In this document: positions 56,231 to 64,000 of the stretch, piece by piece
How positions within the stretch are numbered: position 1 is the first letter of the stretch
How the letters are laid out: every line of letters begins with the position of its first letter
DNA from: CAUYUA01 sp963575675
Lineage (GTDB): Bacteria > Pseudomonadota > Alphaproteobacteria > Azospirillales > Azospirillaceae
Assembly: GCA_963575675.1 (NCBI GenBank)
Contig: CAUYUA010000206.1
Span: forward strand, 53,161 to 117,160
DNA: 64,000 nucleotides
Direction: 5' to 3'
The notes under the pieces: generated by a model
The model's input: the letters and a program-made list of their open reading frames with translations, nothing else
The model's database searches: none
What the model was told of the DNA's origin: nothing
Position numbers and translations under genes: made by a program

Positions 56231-57142
56231 TTGAACGCAATGATCCACATAGGACGGTTTATGGCGCATATGTTGCGCTTCCTTGCTCTGATGGGCGCGC
56301 TCGCCGCATCCGGAACCGCTATGGCCATCGAAACCTCGACCGGAGCGCCTCAGTCTTTAGAAATCTGCGTCTTGCCCTATATCAACATGCAAGGGCTCTT
56401 GATTGCATACGGCCCTTTAGCGACTTACTTGGAAAAAGAACTAAATAGACCGGTCAAAATCGTCTCTGCCCGCGACTACCCGACACTACTGCAACAAACC
56501 GCTCAAAGAGCCTACCCTATCCTGATCACCGCCTCACATTTTGCCCGCCTGGCCCAAGTCGATTCGGGATACACGCCAATCCTGCGCCCCATCACCAACT
56601 TCCATGAACTCATCTTGGTCCGCAAAGAATCTCCAATCCAAAGCTTTGCCGACCTGAAAAGCAAATCCATCTCTATTCCAGACATATTGGCGCAAGTCCG
56701 CATGATATTTGCGGTCTCTTTACGCGCCATTGGCATGGACCCTTTGCATGACGTTATATTCATTTCTTCCGGGTCTCATAAAAACGCCGCCTACGCCACC
56801 CACAATCGCGACACCGACGCAGCTCTCGTGTCCGAGGGCGCATATCGACATATGTCGGACGACATCAAAAGCGATTTGCGAGTCATTTCTCCTCCGCACA
56901 CTTTATCCAATCGAGAATCTATTCCGGTTGTGTATCTGACCAGCCCCACGCTTTCCCCTCAAACCGCGCAACACATCGCCACACGGATCGAATCATTCGC
57001 CAACCACGTTCCCGAAGGAATCGCCTGGATCAATAGTTTGAAATATGGAGGATTGCGTCCGCCCACCCAAGACGAGATGACGGCAATGGATGAGCAGGTC
57101 AATGAGCTTCGACGAGTCGTTAACAGCGTAGCGCAACGGTGA
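56231..57142 (+). CDS. PhnD-like periplasmic binding protein
   Basis: 303 residues. Signal peptide (RFLALMGALAASGTAMA, about residues 16-33). The body follows the phosphate/phosphite/phosphonate-binding (PhnD/PtxB) layout: LEICVLPY near 46, GPLATYLEKELNRPVKIVSARDY near 62, ITASHFARLA near 98, FADLKSKSISIPD near 138, and ALVSEGAYR near 198. There is no transporter permease or ATPase beside it. Instead its stop overlaps the start of a histidine kinase, so it probably works as an external sensor subunit. The ligand is unknown. Confidence 0.82.
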   Translation: MNAMIHIGRFMAHMLRFLALMGALAASGTAMAIETSTGAPQSLEICVLPYINMQGLLIAYGPLATYLEKELNRPVKIVSARDYPTLLQQTAQRAYPILITASHFARLAQVDSGYTPILRPITNFHELILVRKESPIQSFADLKSKSISIPDILAQVRMIFAVSLRAIGMDPLHDVIFISSGSHKNAAYATHNRDTDAALVSEGAYRHMSDDIKSDLRVISPPHTLSNRESIPVVYLTSPTLSPQTAQHIATRIESFANHVPEGIAWINSLKYGGLRPPTQDEMTAMDEQVNELRRVVNSVAQR

Positions 57143-59022
57143 CGATGCCACGGTTTCTGATTTGGGTGCGAAATCTGCCGCTTGGACTAAGATTAGCGAC
57201 GGCGGCGGTGGTTGTCGAAGTGATCATACTGAGCGCGGTCTCTATAGCGACGCTCCGCACCATCGACGATCGCTTGCTGCGCGAAATGGAGCAGCGCGAC
57301 GCAACCTTACGACTGACGCTGGAAGTCGCCTTGGCTGAACCGTTGATGCAAAAAGACTACAGCCGACTAGCCGATATGTTGAGCGACTTAAAGAAAAACC
57401 AAGATATGCAATACTTGGCTCTTTTTGACGCAGATCAGAGACTTCTAATCAATCGCGGATTAACGAACCTAACGCCGCCGAGCGCTTCCGATTGCACGGT
57501 TTTAAGGTCTTTATACAGAAATAAAGATTACTATGACTGCATTCTTCCTGTGACCGTCATGGGCAAATTATATGGGCATCTATATTATGGCATGTCCTTA
57601 GCTCGTATCGCAGAAACGCGAACGGACTTAGCCCGCATTCAATTTTTATCCGCCATAACAATCATTTTACTTTCTGTTCCTCTGTTCGTTACAGTCGGCG
57701 TAATCCTCACTCGCCCACTGCGCGCCTTGACCAAACGCGCGGAAGCCTTGGCCAACGGCTATTTTGACCATACTCCGCCCCAATGCTCACGACGCCGCGA
57801 CGAAGTCGGCCGCTTAACCGAAGCCTTTCACAATATGGCCTTGTCGCTCCAGACTCGGCTGCGAGAAGTTGAAGAAACCTCTGAAAAGCTACACGCCGTC
57901 GCCGATTTCTCTTTCGGCTGGGAAATCTGGCTATCCCCCACCGGCGCTCTGCTGTGGGTCAACTCCTCCGTCACCCGCATGACCGGCTACACTCCGGAAG
58001 AGTGCGAAGCCATGCTGGCCTTCCCCCACGACTTGATTCACCCCAAAGACCGCCCCCGAGTCGCCTCCCGTCTCGCCACGGCCTTTATCACCGAAACGCC
58101 GAACGCCGCTCTCGACGACGAGGTCGCCCCCTCGGACGCTTTGGCGGAAAACGTCGAATTCCAAGTCCGCCGCAAAAATGCGACGACCTTTTGGGCCTCG
58201 GCCAGTTGGCAACGCATTCAAACCGCAGACGGCGTCAATTTGGGCGTCCGCATGAGCATCCGCGACGTAACCGAACGCGCCATGGCCGAACGCGCGTTGC
58301 GCGAAGCCATGCTGCAAGCCGAGCGCGCAAATGAATCCAAATCATTGTTCTTGGCCAATATGAGCCATGAACTCCGCACGCCGTTAAACGCAATCATCGG
58401 CTTTTCCGAGATCATCCGCGATCAGATGTTCGGCTCGCTCGGGAACTCCAAATATGTCGAATACGCCTCAGACATTTACGATAGCGGACAGAGTCTTCTG
58501 ACGCTGATTTGCGACATCCTTGATCTGTCGAAAATCGAGGCAGGACGCATGGAAATCGAGCGTTCTTGGTTTGATTTGCCGCAGCTTCTGTCGAACATCG
58601 CCGACGAATTCAGCGCCGTCGCCCTGACCAACGAACATGAATTACGGTTCCTTTCGACCAACTGCCCGAGTCGCTTCAACGGCGACGCTCACGCCATACG
58701 GCAAATCATAACCAATCTTCTTTCGAACGCCTTAAAGTTCACGCCCCGTCGAGGACAAATCACCGTTCACGTCACAGAGCATAATCACGGAGACTTGCGT
58801 CTAACCGTCGCCGACACCGGCGTCGGCATTCCTGAAGACATGATCGAGCGCGTCCTAAAACCTTTTGAGCAAATCAACAATCGCTATAACAAAACCACCG
58901 GCGGCGCGGGATTAGGATTGTCATTGGTCAAAGGGTTGACAACGCTGCACGGAGGAACTTTGACCATTAAAAGCGCGCTGGGAATCGGCACTTCGATCAT
59001 CGTGTGTCTGCCCAAAGAATGA
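57139..59022 (+). CDS. Sensor histidine kinase coupled to the PhnD-like protein
   Basis: 627 residues. Membrane helices at about 16-38 and 172-195 flank an extracytoplasmic domain of about 130 residues. HAMP is at about 195-245, a PAS domain at about 255-375 (TGALLWVNSSVTRMTGYTPEE), HisKA with MSHELRTPLNAIIGF near 410, and HATPase with QIITNLLSNALKFTP near 528 and ADTGVGIP near 558. There is no receiver domain and no adjacent regulator. The start is GTG 57139 (GTGA overlap) or ATG 57145. The coupled binding protein probably docks on its periplasmic domain. Confidence 0.9.
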   Translation: MTMPRFLIWVRNLPLGLRLATAAVVVEVIILSAVSIATLRTIDDRLLREMEQRDATLRLTLEVALAEPLMQKDYSRLADMLSDLKKNQDMQYLALFDADQRLLINRGLTNLTPPSASDCTVLRSLYRNKDYYDCILPVTVMGKLYGHLYYGMSLARIAETRTDLARIQFLSAITIILLSVPLFVTVGVILTRPLRALTKRAEALANGYFDHTPPQCSRRRDEVGRLTEAFHNMALSLQTRLREVEETSEKLHAVADFSFGWEIWLSPTGALLWVNSSVTRMTGYTPEECEAMLAFPHDLIHPKDRPRVASRLATAFITETPNAALDDEVAPSDALAENVEFQVRRKNATTFWASASWQRIQTADGVNLGVRMSIRDVTERAMAERALREAMLQAERANESKSLFLANMSHELRTPLNAIIGFSEIIRDQMFGSLGNSKYVEYASDIYDSGQSLLTLICDILDLSKIEAGRMEIERSWFDLPQLLSNIADEFSAVALTNEHELRFLSTNCPSRFNGDAHAIRQIITNLLSNALKFTPRRGQITVHVTEHNHGDLRLTVADTGVGIPEDMIERVLKPFEQINNRYNKTTGGAGLGLSLVKGLTTLHGGTLTIKSALGIGTSIIVCLPKE

Positions 59023-59665
59023 CATTCCGCATAAAATATCATCCGCACTCCCTCTCAACAGACGCCTCGACACAACACGCCGGCAGACGCCATAAAAAAT
59101 ATCCGACAAGGAATTCAAATGAACGCATAGGCTTGATTAACGCCAAAGCCGTCAGTTATACCGATAAGCTGAACGATCGACACGCGAGCTTTGACGCCAC
59201 ATAAAAATTAGAAGGGGGCCAGAGACTGTGTTCCCAGTCGCCAGAGCCAAGGATGAAAGCTCCCCCTTATTTCGTGACCCGCTCTTTCTCTGGAAGCGTT
59301 TGTTTCTGGCTTATCTTCGGCTTTAGAATCACAGCCGCATTCATGTGGTGGTTTTTAATCGTTTTTCCAAGCTTTTCCGAAATGATCCGAGATGTTCTAT
59401 TATTATAAACAAATCCAAAGAAAGATCGCTTCGCAAACAAGAGAAACTGTCGTCCTTGGCTCCTACGACGGGGGCTCCTACGACGGGGGCTCCTACGACG
59501 GGGGCTCCTACGACGGGAACACAGTCCCTGCCCTTGTCTAAATTTATATGCGAAATCAAAGCTCATGCGTCAATCGTTCGGCTCATTGGCGTTGCTGTTT
59601 CCTCTCACGACGTTTCCGCGTCAGAAAAAACACACCCGCTTTTCTTTCCTTAAGGTCTGATCTCC
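59023..59665. other. Intergenic region ahead of murA with a family A copy
   Basis: No gene. A family A start is at 59213 (GGGGGCCAGAGACTGTGTTCC...), with GAAAGCTCCCCCTTATTTCG and TCTCTGGAAGCG to about 59300, and a distal GGAACACAGTCCCTGCCC at 59517-59534. The tandem repeat at 59457-59518 lies between. Confidence 0.6.
59457..59518. repeat. 15-bp tandem repeat, four copies
   Basis: GGCTCCTACGACGGG is repeated four times head to tail with no visible variation, inside a family A-derived segment. G-runs (GGGGG) occur at each junction. Confidence 0.9.
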
Positions 59666-60949
59666 ATGGATAAAATCCGCATTCGCGGCGGCGCTCCCCT
59701 GCAAGGCTCCATCCGCGTCAGCGGCGCCAAAAACGCCGCTCTTCCGCTGATGACTGCAAGTCTTCTAACCGACGAGCCGCTCACTCTGGTGAACATGCCG
59801 CGACTGGTGGACATTCACACCCTAGAAGTCCTGCTGGCGCAACACGGAACCGAATTGAGCGAACCAGGCCCCAACGCCGACGGCGAACGAGAATTGGAAC
59901 TCGCCACCCGCTCCATCACCAGCACCACGGCTCCCTATGACTTGGTGCGCCGCATGCGCGCCAGCGTCTTGGTGCTCGGCCCTCTGGTCGCCCGCTGCGG
60001 CCAAGCCCGCGTCTCCTTGCCCGGCGGCTGCGCCATCGGCACTCGCCCCGTGGACCTGCACATCAAGGGTCTGCAACAAATGGGCGCCGAAATATCCTTA
60101 ACCAACGGCTACATCGAAGCCCGCGCTCCCAATGGCCTCACCGGAGCACACATCGTGTTTCCGATGGTTTCTGTCGGCGCCACCGAGAATCTTCTGATGG
60201 CCGCAACGCTGGCGCGTGGAGAAACCGTTCTGGTCAACGCCGCGCGCGAACCCGAAGTGGTCGACCTCACCCGTTGCCTGATCGCCATGGGCGCCGACAT
60301 TAACGGCGTCGGAACCGACACTTTGCGGATTCGCGGACGCGATCGCCTGAACGGGGCTCGACATCGCGTGGTTCCCGACCGCATTGAAATCGGCACCTAC
60401 GTCATGGCGGCGGCAATCACCGGCGGAGTGCTGCATGTGCGCAACGCTCGCATGGACCTGATTCAAGCCGTCTGCAAAACTTTGGCCGGAGCAGGCGTCT
60501 CAATAACTCAGGAAGACGACAACACAATACGAGTCGCCCGCCTCAATGGCGAGCTAATTGGCGTCGACGTCATGACGGAGCCCTTTCCCGGATTCCCCAC
60601 AGACCTTCAAGCTCAAATGATGTCTCTAATGAGCGTGGCCGCCGGCGCCGCCATGATCACCGAGACCATTTTCGAAAACCGTTTTATGCATGTCCCGGAA
60701 TTGGCGCGCATGGGCGCTCGCATCACAGTCCACGGCTCTTCGGCCCTGGTGCGCGGCGTGCCCAATCTCACCGGAGCGCCCGTCATGGCCACCGACTTAC
60801 GCGCCTCGGTGTCTTTGGTCTTGGCGGGATTGGCGGCTCAAGGCGAGACCATCATCAATCGCGTCTATCACCTCGACCGAGGATACGAGCGATTGGAAGA
60901 AAAGCTTGCAGCGTGCGGAGCCGTCATCGAAAGATTCAAAGGAGAGTAA
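59666..60949 (+). CDS. murA: UDP-N-acetylglucosamine 1-carboxyvinyltransferase
   Basis: 427 residues. First committed step of peptidoglycan synthesis (enolpyruvyl transfer from PEP). VSGAKNAALPLM near 18-29 with the catalytic Lys. The loop LPGGCAIGTRPVDLHIKGL near 117-135 has the Cys targeted by fosfomycin, so the enzyme should be fosfomycin-sensitive. PDRIEIGTYVMAAA near 236 and PGFPTDLQAQMMSLMSVA near 310 are also typical. It is a stand-alone gene here, away from hisD. Confidence 0.95.
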   Translation: MDKIRIRGGAPLQGSIRVSGAKNAALPLMTASLLTDEPLTLVNMPRLVDIHTLEVLLAQHGTELSEPGPNADGERELELATRSITSTTAPYDLVRRMRASVLVLGPLVARCGQARVSLPGGCAIGTRPVDLHIKGLQQMGAEISLTNGYIEARAPNGLTGAHIVFPMVSVGATENLLMAATLARGETVLVNAAREPEVVDLTRCLIAMGADINGVGTDTLRIRGRDRLNGARHRVVPDRIEIGTYVMAAAITGGVLHVRNARMDLIQAVCKTLAGAGVSITQEDDNTIRVARLNGELIGVDVMTEPFPGFPTDLQAQMMSLMSVAAGAAMITETIFENRFMHVPELARMGARITVHGSSALVRGVPNLTGAPVMATDLRASVSLVLAGLAAQGETIINRVYHLDRGYERLEEKLAACGAVIERFKGE

Positions 60950-60970
60950 CGCCACTTCAATTCTTCATAA

Positions 60971-61092
60971 AAAGACTCCGGAAACTGCATTCCTGACCGT
61001 CGAGGATCATAGAGAGACGATCACAAAGGAGGGGAAAAAGAGAAAACCCCCTCCTTATGCGCGGAATGCCCCTTCTTTGGAATCGTTTGTTT
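60971..61092. repeat. Degenerate family A element after murA
   Basis: GACTCCGGAAACTGCATTCC, CGAGGATCATAGAG, AGGGGAAAAAG...CCCCCTCCTTATG and TTTGGAATCGTTTG keep the order of family A. Starts about 20 bp after the murA stop. Confidence 0.65.
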
Positions 61093-61404
61093 GCGGCATT
61101 ACTCATAAAGAGCGCAATTTTATCTCAACAGCAAAACACAACGCCTTTTATGTCAAGGGAACGCTCCGAAACACCGTTATCCACCACTTTTCCCCCCTTC
61201 CATCCACAGGGAAAACCACGCGCTTCCAAAGGATGGGATTTCGTTCCACGCCGGAGTGTATTATATTCAGACAAGTGAGGCTGAAAATGCGGTTCATCGG
61301 CCTCTTGGCGTCAAGCCGTGGCGCAACACATCCACCGCACAAAACAATAGAGCCTCGGCGGACTCTTGCTGACCCGCTCGGCCTTGGAGCAATGGAAACC
61401 GAAA

Positions 61405-61827
61405 ATGCTGTTGCTTGACGACGCACGAACTTTGCAAGCTATCGGCATTCTTGCCGATGTCATCGACGGCGTGTCCGGACCTGGCGTCATAGACACAGTC
61501 CTCGTCTCCAAAGCATTACGACAAGTGCTTGCAACTCGATCGCAACCTGCTTTCGATTTCGCTGCGCGCGCCTTTTCCTCCCTTGACCCCAAAGTTAAAC
61601 AACAAATCGCCCATGACGCCGATCTAAAGGCGCATGACTCCACCGATTTGCGCGGACGGGTTACGGATATTCTTACGAGTCCTCTTATGGGAGGAACTCC
61701 TTCAAACCCGACAGCGGCCTCTCCGCCGATTCCCCCCCGCAACAAGAATCAGCTCAGCCCACACGCCACCGGTTTGCTTTCTGCGATCAACACGCGAGTG
61801 CGCAGCGCTCGACCTCCGCAGAAGTGA
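61405..61827 (+). CDS. Hypothetical protein
   Basis: About 140 residues from ATG 61405. The frame opens at a TTG at 61366. The N-terminal 85 residues look like a compact helical domain (LLDDARTLQAIGILADVIDG, SKALRQVLATRSQPAFDFAARAF, DPKVKQQIAHDAD). The rest is Pro/Ser/Asn-rich and probably disordered. Not recognised. It lies between murA and aspS, and the start is uncertain because no good ribosome-binding site is seen. Confidence 0.55.
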   Translation: MLLLDDARTLQAIGILADVIDGVSGPGVIDTVLVSKALRQVLATRSQPAFDFAARAFSSLDPKVKQQIAHDADLKAHDSTDLRGRVTDILTSPLMGGTPSNPTAASPPIPPRNKNQLSPHATGLLSAINTRVRSARPPQK

Positions 61828-61924
61828 AACCATCCACAAGCAACACGAAACGCTTCAGAATATTTCAAAATATTGCGCCGACAAGCTGAATTATTGATGC
61901 ATAGCCTTCGGCGTGAAATAAGAC

Positions 61925-62031
61925 GGGTCCAGGGACTGTGTTCCTGGTCGCCGAGGATCATAAGGGGGGAGCGAAAGCCCCCCTTATTCACGAAGCGATC
62001 TTCCTCTGGAATCGTTTGTTTCTGCTGAAGC
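61925..62031. repeat. Family A element after aspS (full-length example)
   Basis: The most complete single copy: GGGTCCAGGGACTGTGTTCC, then TGGTCGCCGAGGATCATAAG, a hairpin GGGGGGAGC..GCCCCCC with TTATTCACGAAGCGATC, then TTCCTCTGGAATCGTTTG. About 60 bp beyond the stop of minus-strand aspS and downstream of the hypothetical gene, again a convergent junction. Confidence 0.85.
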
Positions 62032-62090
62032 GGCCTCTAGACCCAATAAATTCTTATCAGGTCCAAAAAACCGAAATCTTCAAATTTCCC

Positions 62091-63905
62091 TTACTTCTTT
62101 TCCGGCTCCGAAGACTTCTTAGGCTTCGGCAGATCCAACTTGATGTGAAGCTCGCGCAAACGCTCCGGCCCCACCGGCGACGGAGCCTGCATCATTAAGT
62201 CCTGCGCCTGCTGATTCAACGGGAACGCAATCACTTCTCGAATATTCGGCTCGTCCGCCAACAACATCACAATGCGATCAATTCCCGGCGCCGAACCTCC
62301 GTGCGGCGGCGCACCCAATCGCATCGCCGACAACATCCCGCCAAAACGCGCCTCCAACTCCTCTTGCGCGTATCCCGCAATCCCGAACGCCTTGATCATC
62401 ACCTCCGGCAAGTGATTGCGAATTGCTCCGGAAGACAACTCTACGCCATTGCAAACGATGTCGTATTGATACGCCTTAATATCCAACGGATTCATCGTCT
62501 CCAACGCCTGCAATCCGCCCTGCGGCATCGAAAATGGATTGTGCGAGAAGTCGATCCTCTTGGTTTCCTCGTTCAACTCATACATCGGGAAGTCAACAAT
62601 CCAGCAAAACCGGAAAGCATTCTTCTCGACAATATCCATTTCCTCGGCGATCTTCGTGCGCGCTTGCCCCGCCAATTTGTTGGCCGGGTCAACCTTGTCG
62701 CACACAAAGAACACCGCGTCTCCATCGGCCAACCCAACAGTCTCGCGCAACGCCGCCTCCGGCACGAACTTGGCGATCGGCCCCTTTCCGGCGCCTTTCT
62801 CGAACAGAATATACCCTAATCCCGGCGCTCCCAACCCACGCGCCCAGTCATTGAGCTTATCAAAGAATGAACGCGGCCGATCCCCCACACTCGGAGCGCG
62901 AATCGCTCGGACCACGCCGCCCTTGTCGAGCACACCCCGAAAAGCGCGAAACTCAACGTCGGAGCGACGGAAAATCTCGGAGACATCGCAGATCACCAAT
63001 GGATTACGCAGGTCCGGCTTGTCCGAACCATACTTCAACATCGCATCCGCATAAGCGATGCGTGGAAACGGCGCAGGCGTCACCGCCGGAAGCGTCGGAC
63101 GGCGGAATCCGCCAAACTCCGCAAACACGCCGGACAACACCGGCTCAATCGCCGCGAACACGTCTTCTTGCGTCACGAACGACATTTCAAAATCAAGCTG
63201 ATAGAACTCGCCCGGCGAACGATCGGCGCGACTGTCTTCATCTCGGAAGCACGGCGCAATCTGGAAATACCGATCAAACCCGGCCATCATCAGAAGCTGT
63301 TTAAACTGCTGCGGCGCCTGCGGCAAAGCATAAAATTCACCCGGATGAATGCGACTAGGCACCAAGAAATCGCGCGCGCCCTCTGGACTGGAGGCGGTCA
63401 ATATCGGCGTCTGAAACTCGGAGAACCCCTGCTCGATCATGCGGCGACGCACTGAGGCGATGACTTGGCTGCGCAACATGATGTTGCGCTGCATTTTATC
63501 GCGTCGCAGATCGAGAAAGCGATAACGCAAACGCACTTCTTCTCCGGCGTCGGCCTCGGCGTTGACTTGCAACGGCAACGGATCGGCGGAGCTTTGCACG
63601 ACAATGTCTTGAATCTGAACTTCGATGCGCCCGGTGGGGAGCTTTTCGTTTGAGGTTTCGGCGGAACGGGCCACCACCGCGCCGGTGACTGTAATCACCG
63701 ATTCCAGTCGAATCGTCTCGACTTTGGAGAAGATCGGGCTGGTGTTTTCAATCACGCACTGCGTCAATCCGTGATGATCGCGCAAGTCGATGAACAACAA
63801 ACTGCCGTGATCGCGCTTTCTATGAATCCAACCGGATAAACGAACAGTCTTCCCAGCGTCCTCCAGTCGCAGGGCGCCGCAGGTGTGAGTTCTATAAGCA
63901 TGCAT
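62091..63905 (-). CDS. aspS: Aspartyl-tRNA synthetase
   Basis: 604 residues from ATG 63905. Class II synthetase. An N-terminal OB-fold anticodon-binding domain (LSGWIHRKRDHGSLLFIDLRD near 23-43) is followed by the catalytic core (motif 2 FRDEDSRADRSPGEFYQLDFE near 217-237, the bacterial GAD insert, motif 3 GIDRIVMLLAD near 545). The His in RKRDHG is the residue found in non-discriminating bacterial AspRSs, where discriminating ones have Leu, so it may also charge tRNA-Asn. Lys-rich tail. Confidence 0.95.
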   Translation of the reverse strand: MHAYRTHTCGALRLEDAGKTVRLSGWIHRKRDHGSLLFIDLRDHHGLTQCVIENTSPIFSKVETIRLESVITVTGAVVARSAETSNEKLPTGRIEVQIQDIVVQSSADPLPLQVNAEADAGEEVRLRYRFLDLRRDKMQRNIMLRSQVIASVRRRMIEQGFSEFQTPILTASSPEGARDFLVPSRIHPGEFYALPQAPQQFKQLLMMAGFDRYFQIAPCFRDEDSRADRSPGEFYQLDFEMSFVTQEDVFAAIEPVLSGVFAEFGGFRRPTLPAVTPAPFPRIAYADAMLKYGSDKPDLRNPLVICDVSEIFRRSDVEFRAFRGVLDKGGVVRAIRAPSVGDRPRSFFDKLNDWARGLGAPGLGYILFEKGAGKGPIAKFVPEAALRETVGLADGDAVFFVCDKVDPANKLAGQARTKIAEEMDIVEKNAFRFCWIVDFPMYELNEETKRIDFSHNPFSMPQGGLQALETMNPLDIKAYQYDIVCNGVELSSGAIRNHLPEVMIKAFGIAGYAQEELEARFGGMLSAMRLGAPPHGGSAPGIDRIVMLLADEPNIREVIAFPLNQQAQDLMMQAPSPVGPERLRELHIKLDLPKPKKSSEPEKK

Positions 63906-63955
63906 GTTGTTTTCTAGCCTTATTGTAAAAGTGACGTCTCTGAACAAAAATTAGA

Positions 63956-64000
63956 CGGGTCCAGGGACTGTGTTCCTGGTCGCCGGGGATCATAAGGGGG
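63956..64000. repeat. Start of another family A element at the window end
   Basis: GGGTCCAGGGACTGTGTTCC, then TGGTCGCCGGGGATCATAAG and GGGG as the window ends. It lies upstream of aspS, presumably at the 3' end of a gene to the right. Confidence 0.8.

Noticed and set aside
59457..59518. CRISPR-like array
   Set aside because: Units are contiguous 15-mers without spacers, and no cas genes are present anywhere in the window.
61140..61215. Replication origin
   Set aside because: One TTATCCACC and one ATCCACAGG are present, but there is no cluster of DnaA boxes, AT-rich unwinding region or dnaA/parAB neighbour.

Overview
The window reads as part of a free-living Gram-negative alphaproteobacterial chromosome, most likely near the Rhodospirillales. 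This rests on gene content, not on any rRNA. Supporting genes are hisG-hisD-UPF0262 followed by a small phosphatase, yggT-DUF167-folD, a CobT-type cobaltochelatase subunit, an MlaA homologue, an ETF-beta lysine methyltransferase homologue and two SPOR/OmpA-type envelope proteins. Base composition looks moderately GC-rich by eye, with AT-rich patches around 34.5-35.9, 47.6-48.5 and 51.9-52.6 kb.

Layout. (1) 1-10840 is an almost perfect palindrome: arms 1-5380 and 5461-10840 with an 80-bp asymmetric centre. Each arm carries pyrC, a CaiB/BaiF CoA-transferase gene, an FlK-like thioesterase gene and a Sel1/SPOR protein gene. The window begins inside the 3' end of the MscS-like gene that is complete on the right (10739-12223). 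(2) 10.7-18 kb holds the MscS/cyclic-nucleotide channel, a CheY-like receiver, a six-PAS histidine kinase and an ETFB methyltransferase-like gene, all on the minus strand. (3) 18.5-31 kb is mostly housekeeping and envelope: CHAP protein, MBL hydrolase, DUF4139 protein, def, an OmpA-like protein, corA, folD-DUF167-yggT, a protein-tyrosine phosphatase and cobT. (4) tRNA-Gln(CTG) at 31178 is followed by an integrase fragment, unknown genes and an IS1595-type insertion sequence (33408-34525). A 17-bp copy of the tRNA 3' end lies at 35225. (5) 35.6-51 kb holds nudC, a heptad-repeat coiled-coil protein, a creatininase-family gene, hisG-hisD-UPF0262-phosphatase, cysT-cysW-cysA, thiD and glmM (minus strand), an AT-rich putative PD-(D/E)XK gene and a PAS-PAS-GGDEF-EAL protein. 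(6) 51-55 kb holds a two-gene Ner/Mor-like regulator unit, an SLT transglycosylase and mlaA. (7) 55052-56169 is an identical inverted copy of the IS. It is followed by a PhnD-like binding protein translationally coupled to a histidine kinase, then murA, an unknown gene and aspS.

Two genome-structure observations stand out. First, the 8-bp sequences flanking the two IS copies are exchanged. Each IS lacks its own target duplication, but the left flank of one is the reverse complement of the left flank of the other, and the same holds for the right flanks. The roughly 20.5-kb block between them has therefore been inverted since IS insertion. A dispersed repeat cut by one IS insertion has its two halves 21 kb apart, which independently supports this. 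Second, two dispersed repeat families pervade the intergenic space. Family A is a terminator-like hairpin element found directly after many stop codons and as inverted pairs between convergent genes. Family B is a roughly 180-bp element with a GGCCTTTGG inner palindrome. The palindrome centre is two diverged B tails meeting head to head, which suggests strand switching at a B inverted pair, in the cell or during library making or assembly.

No CRISPR array, rRNA or convincing replication origin was seen.
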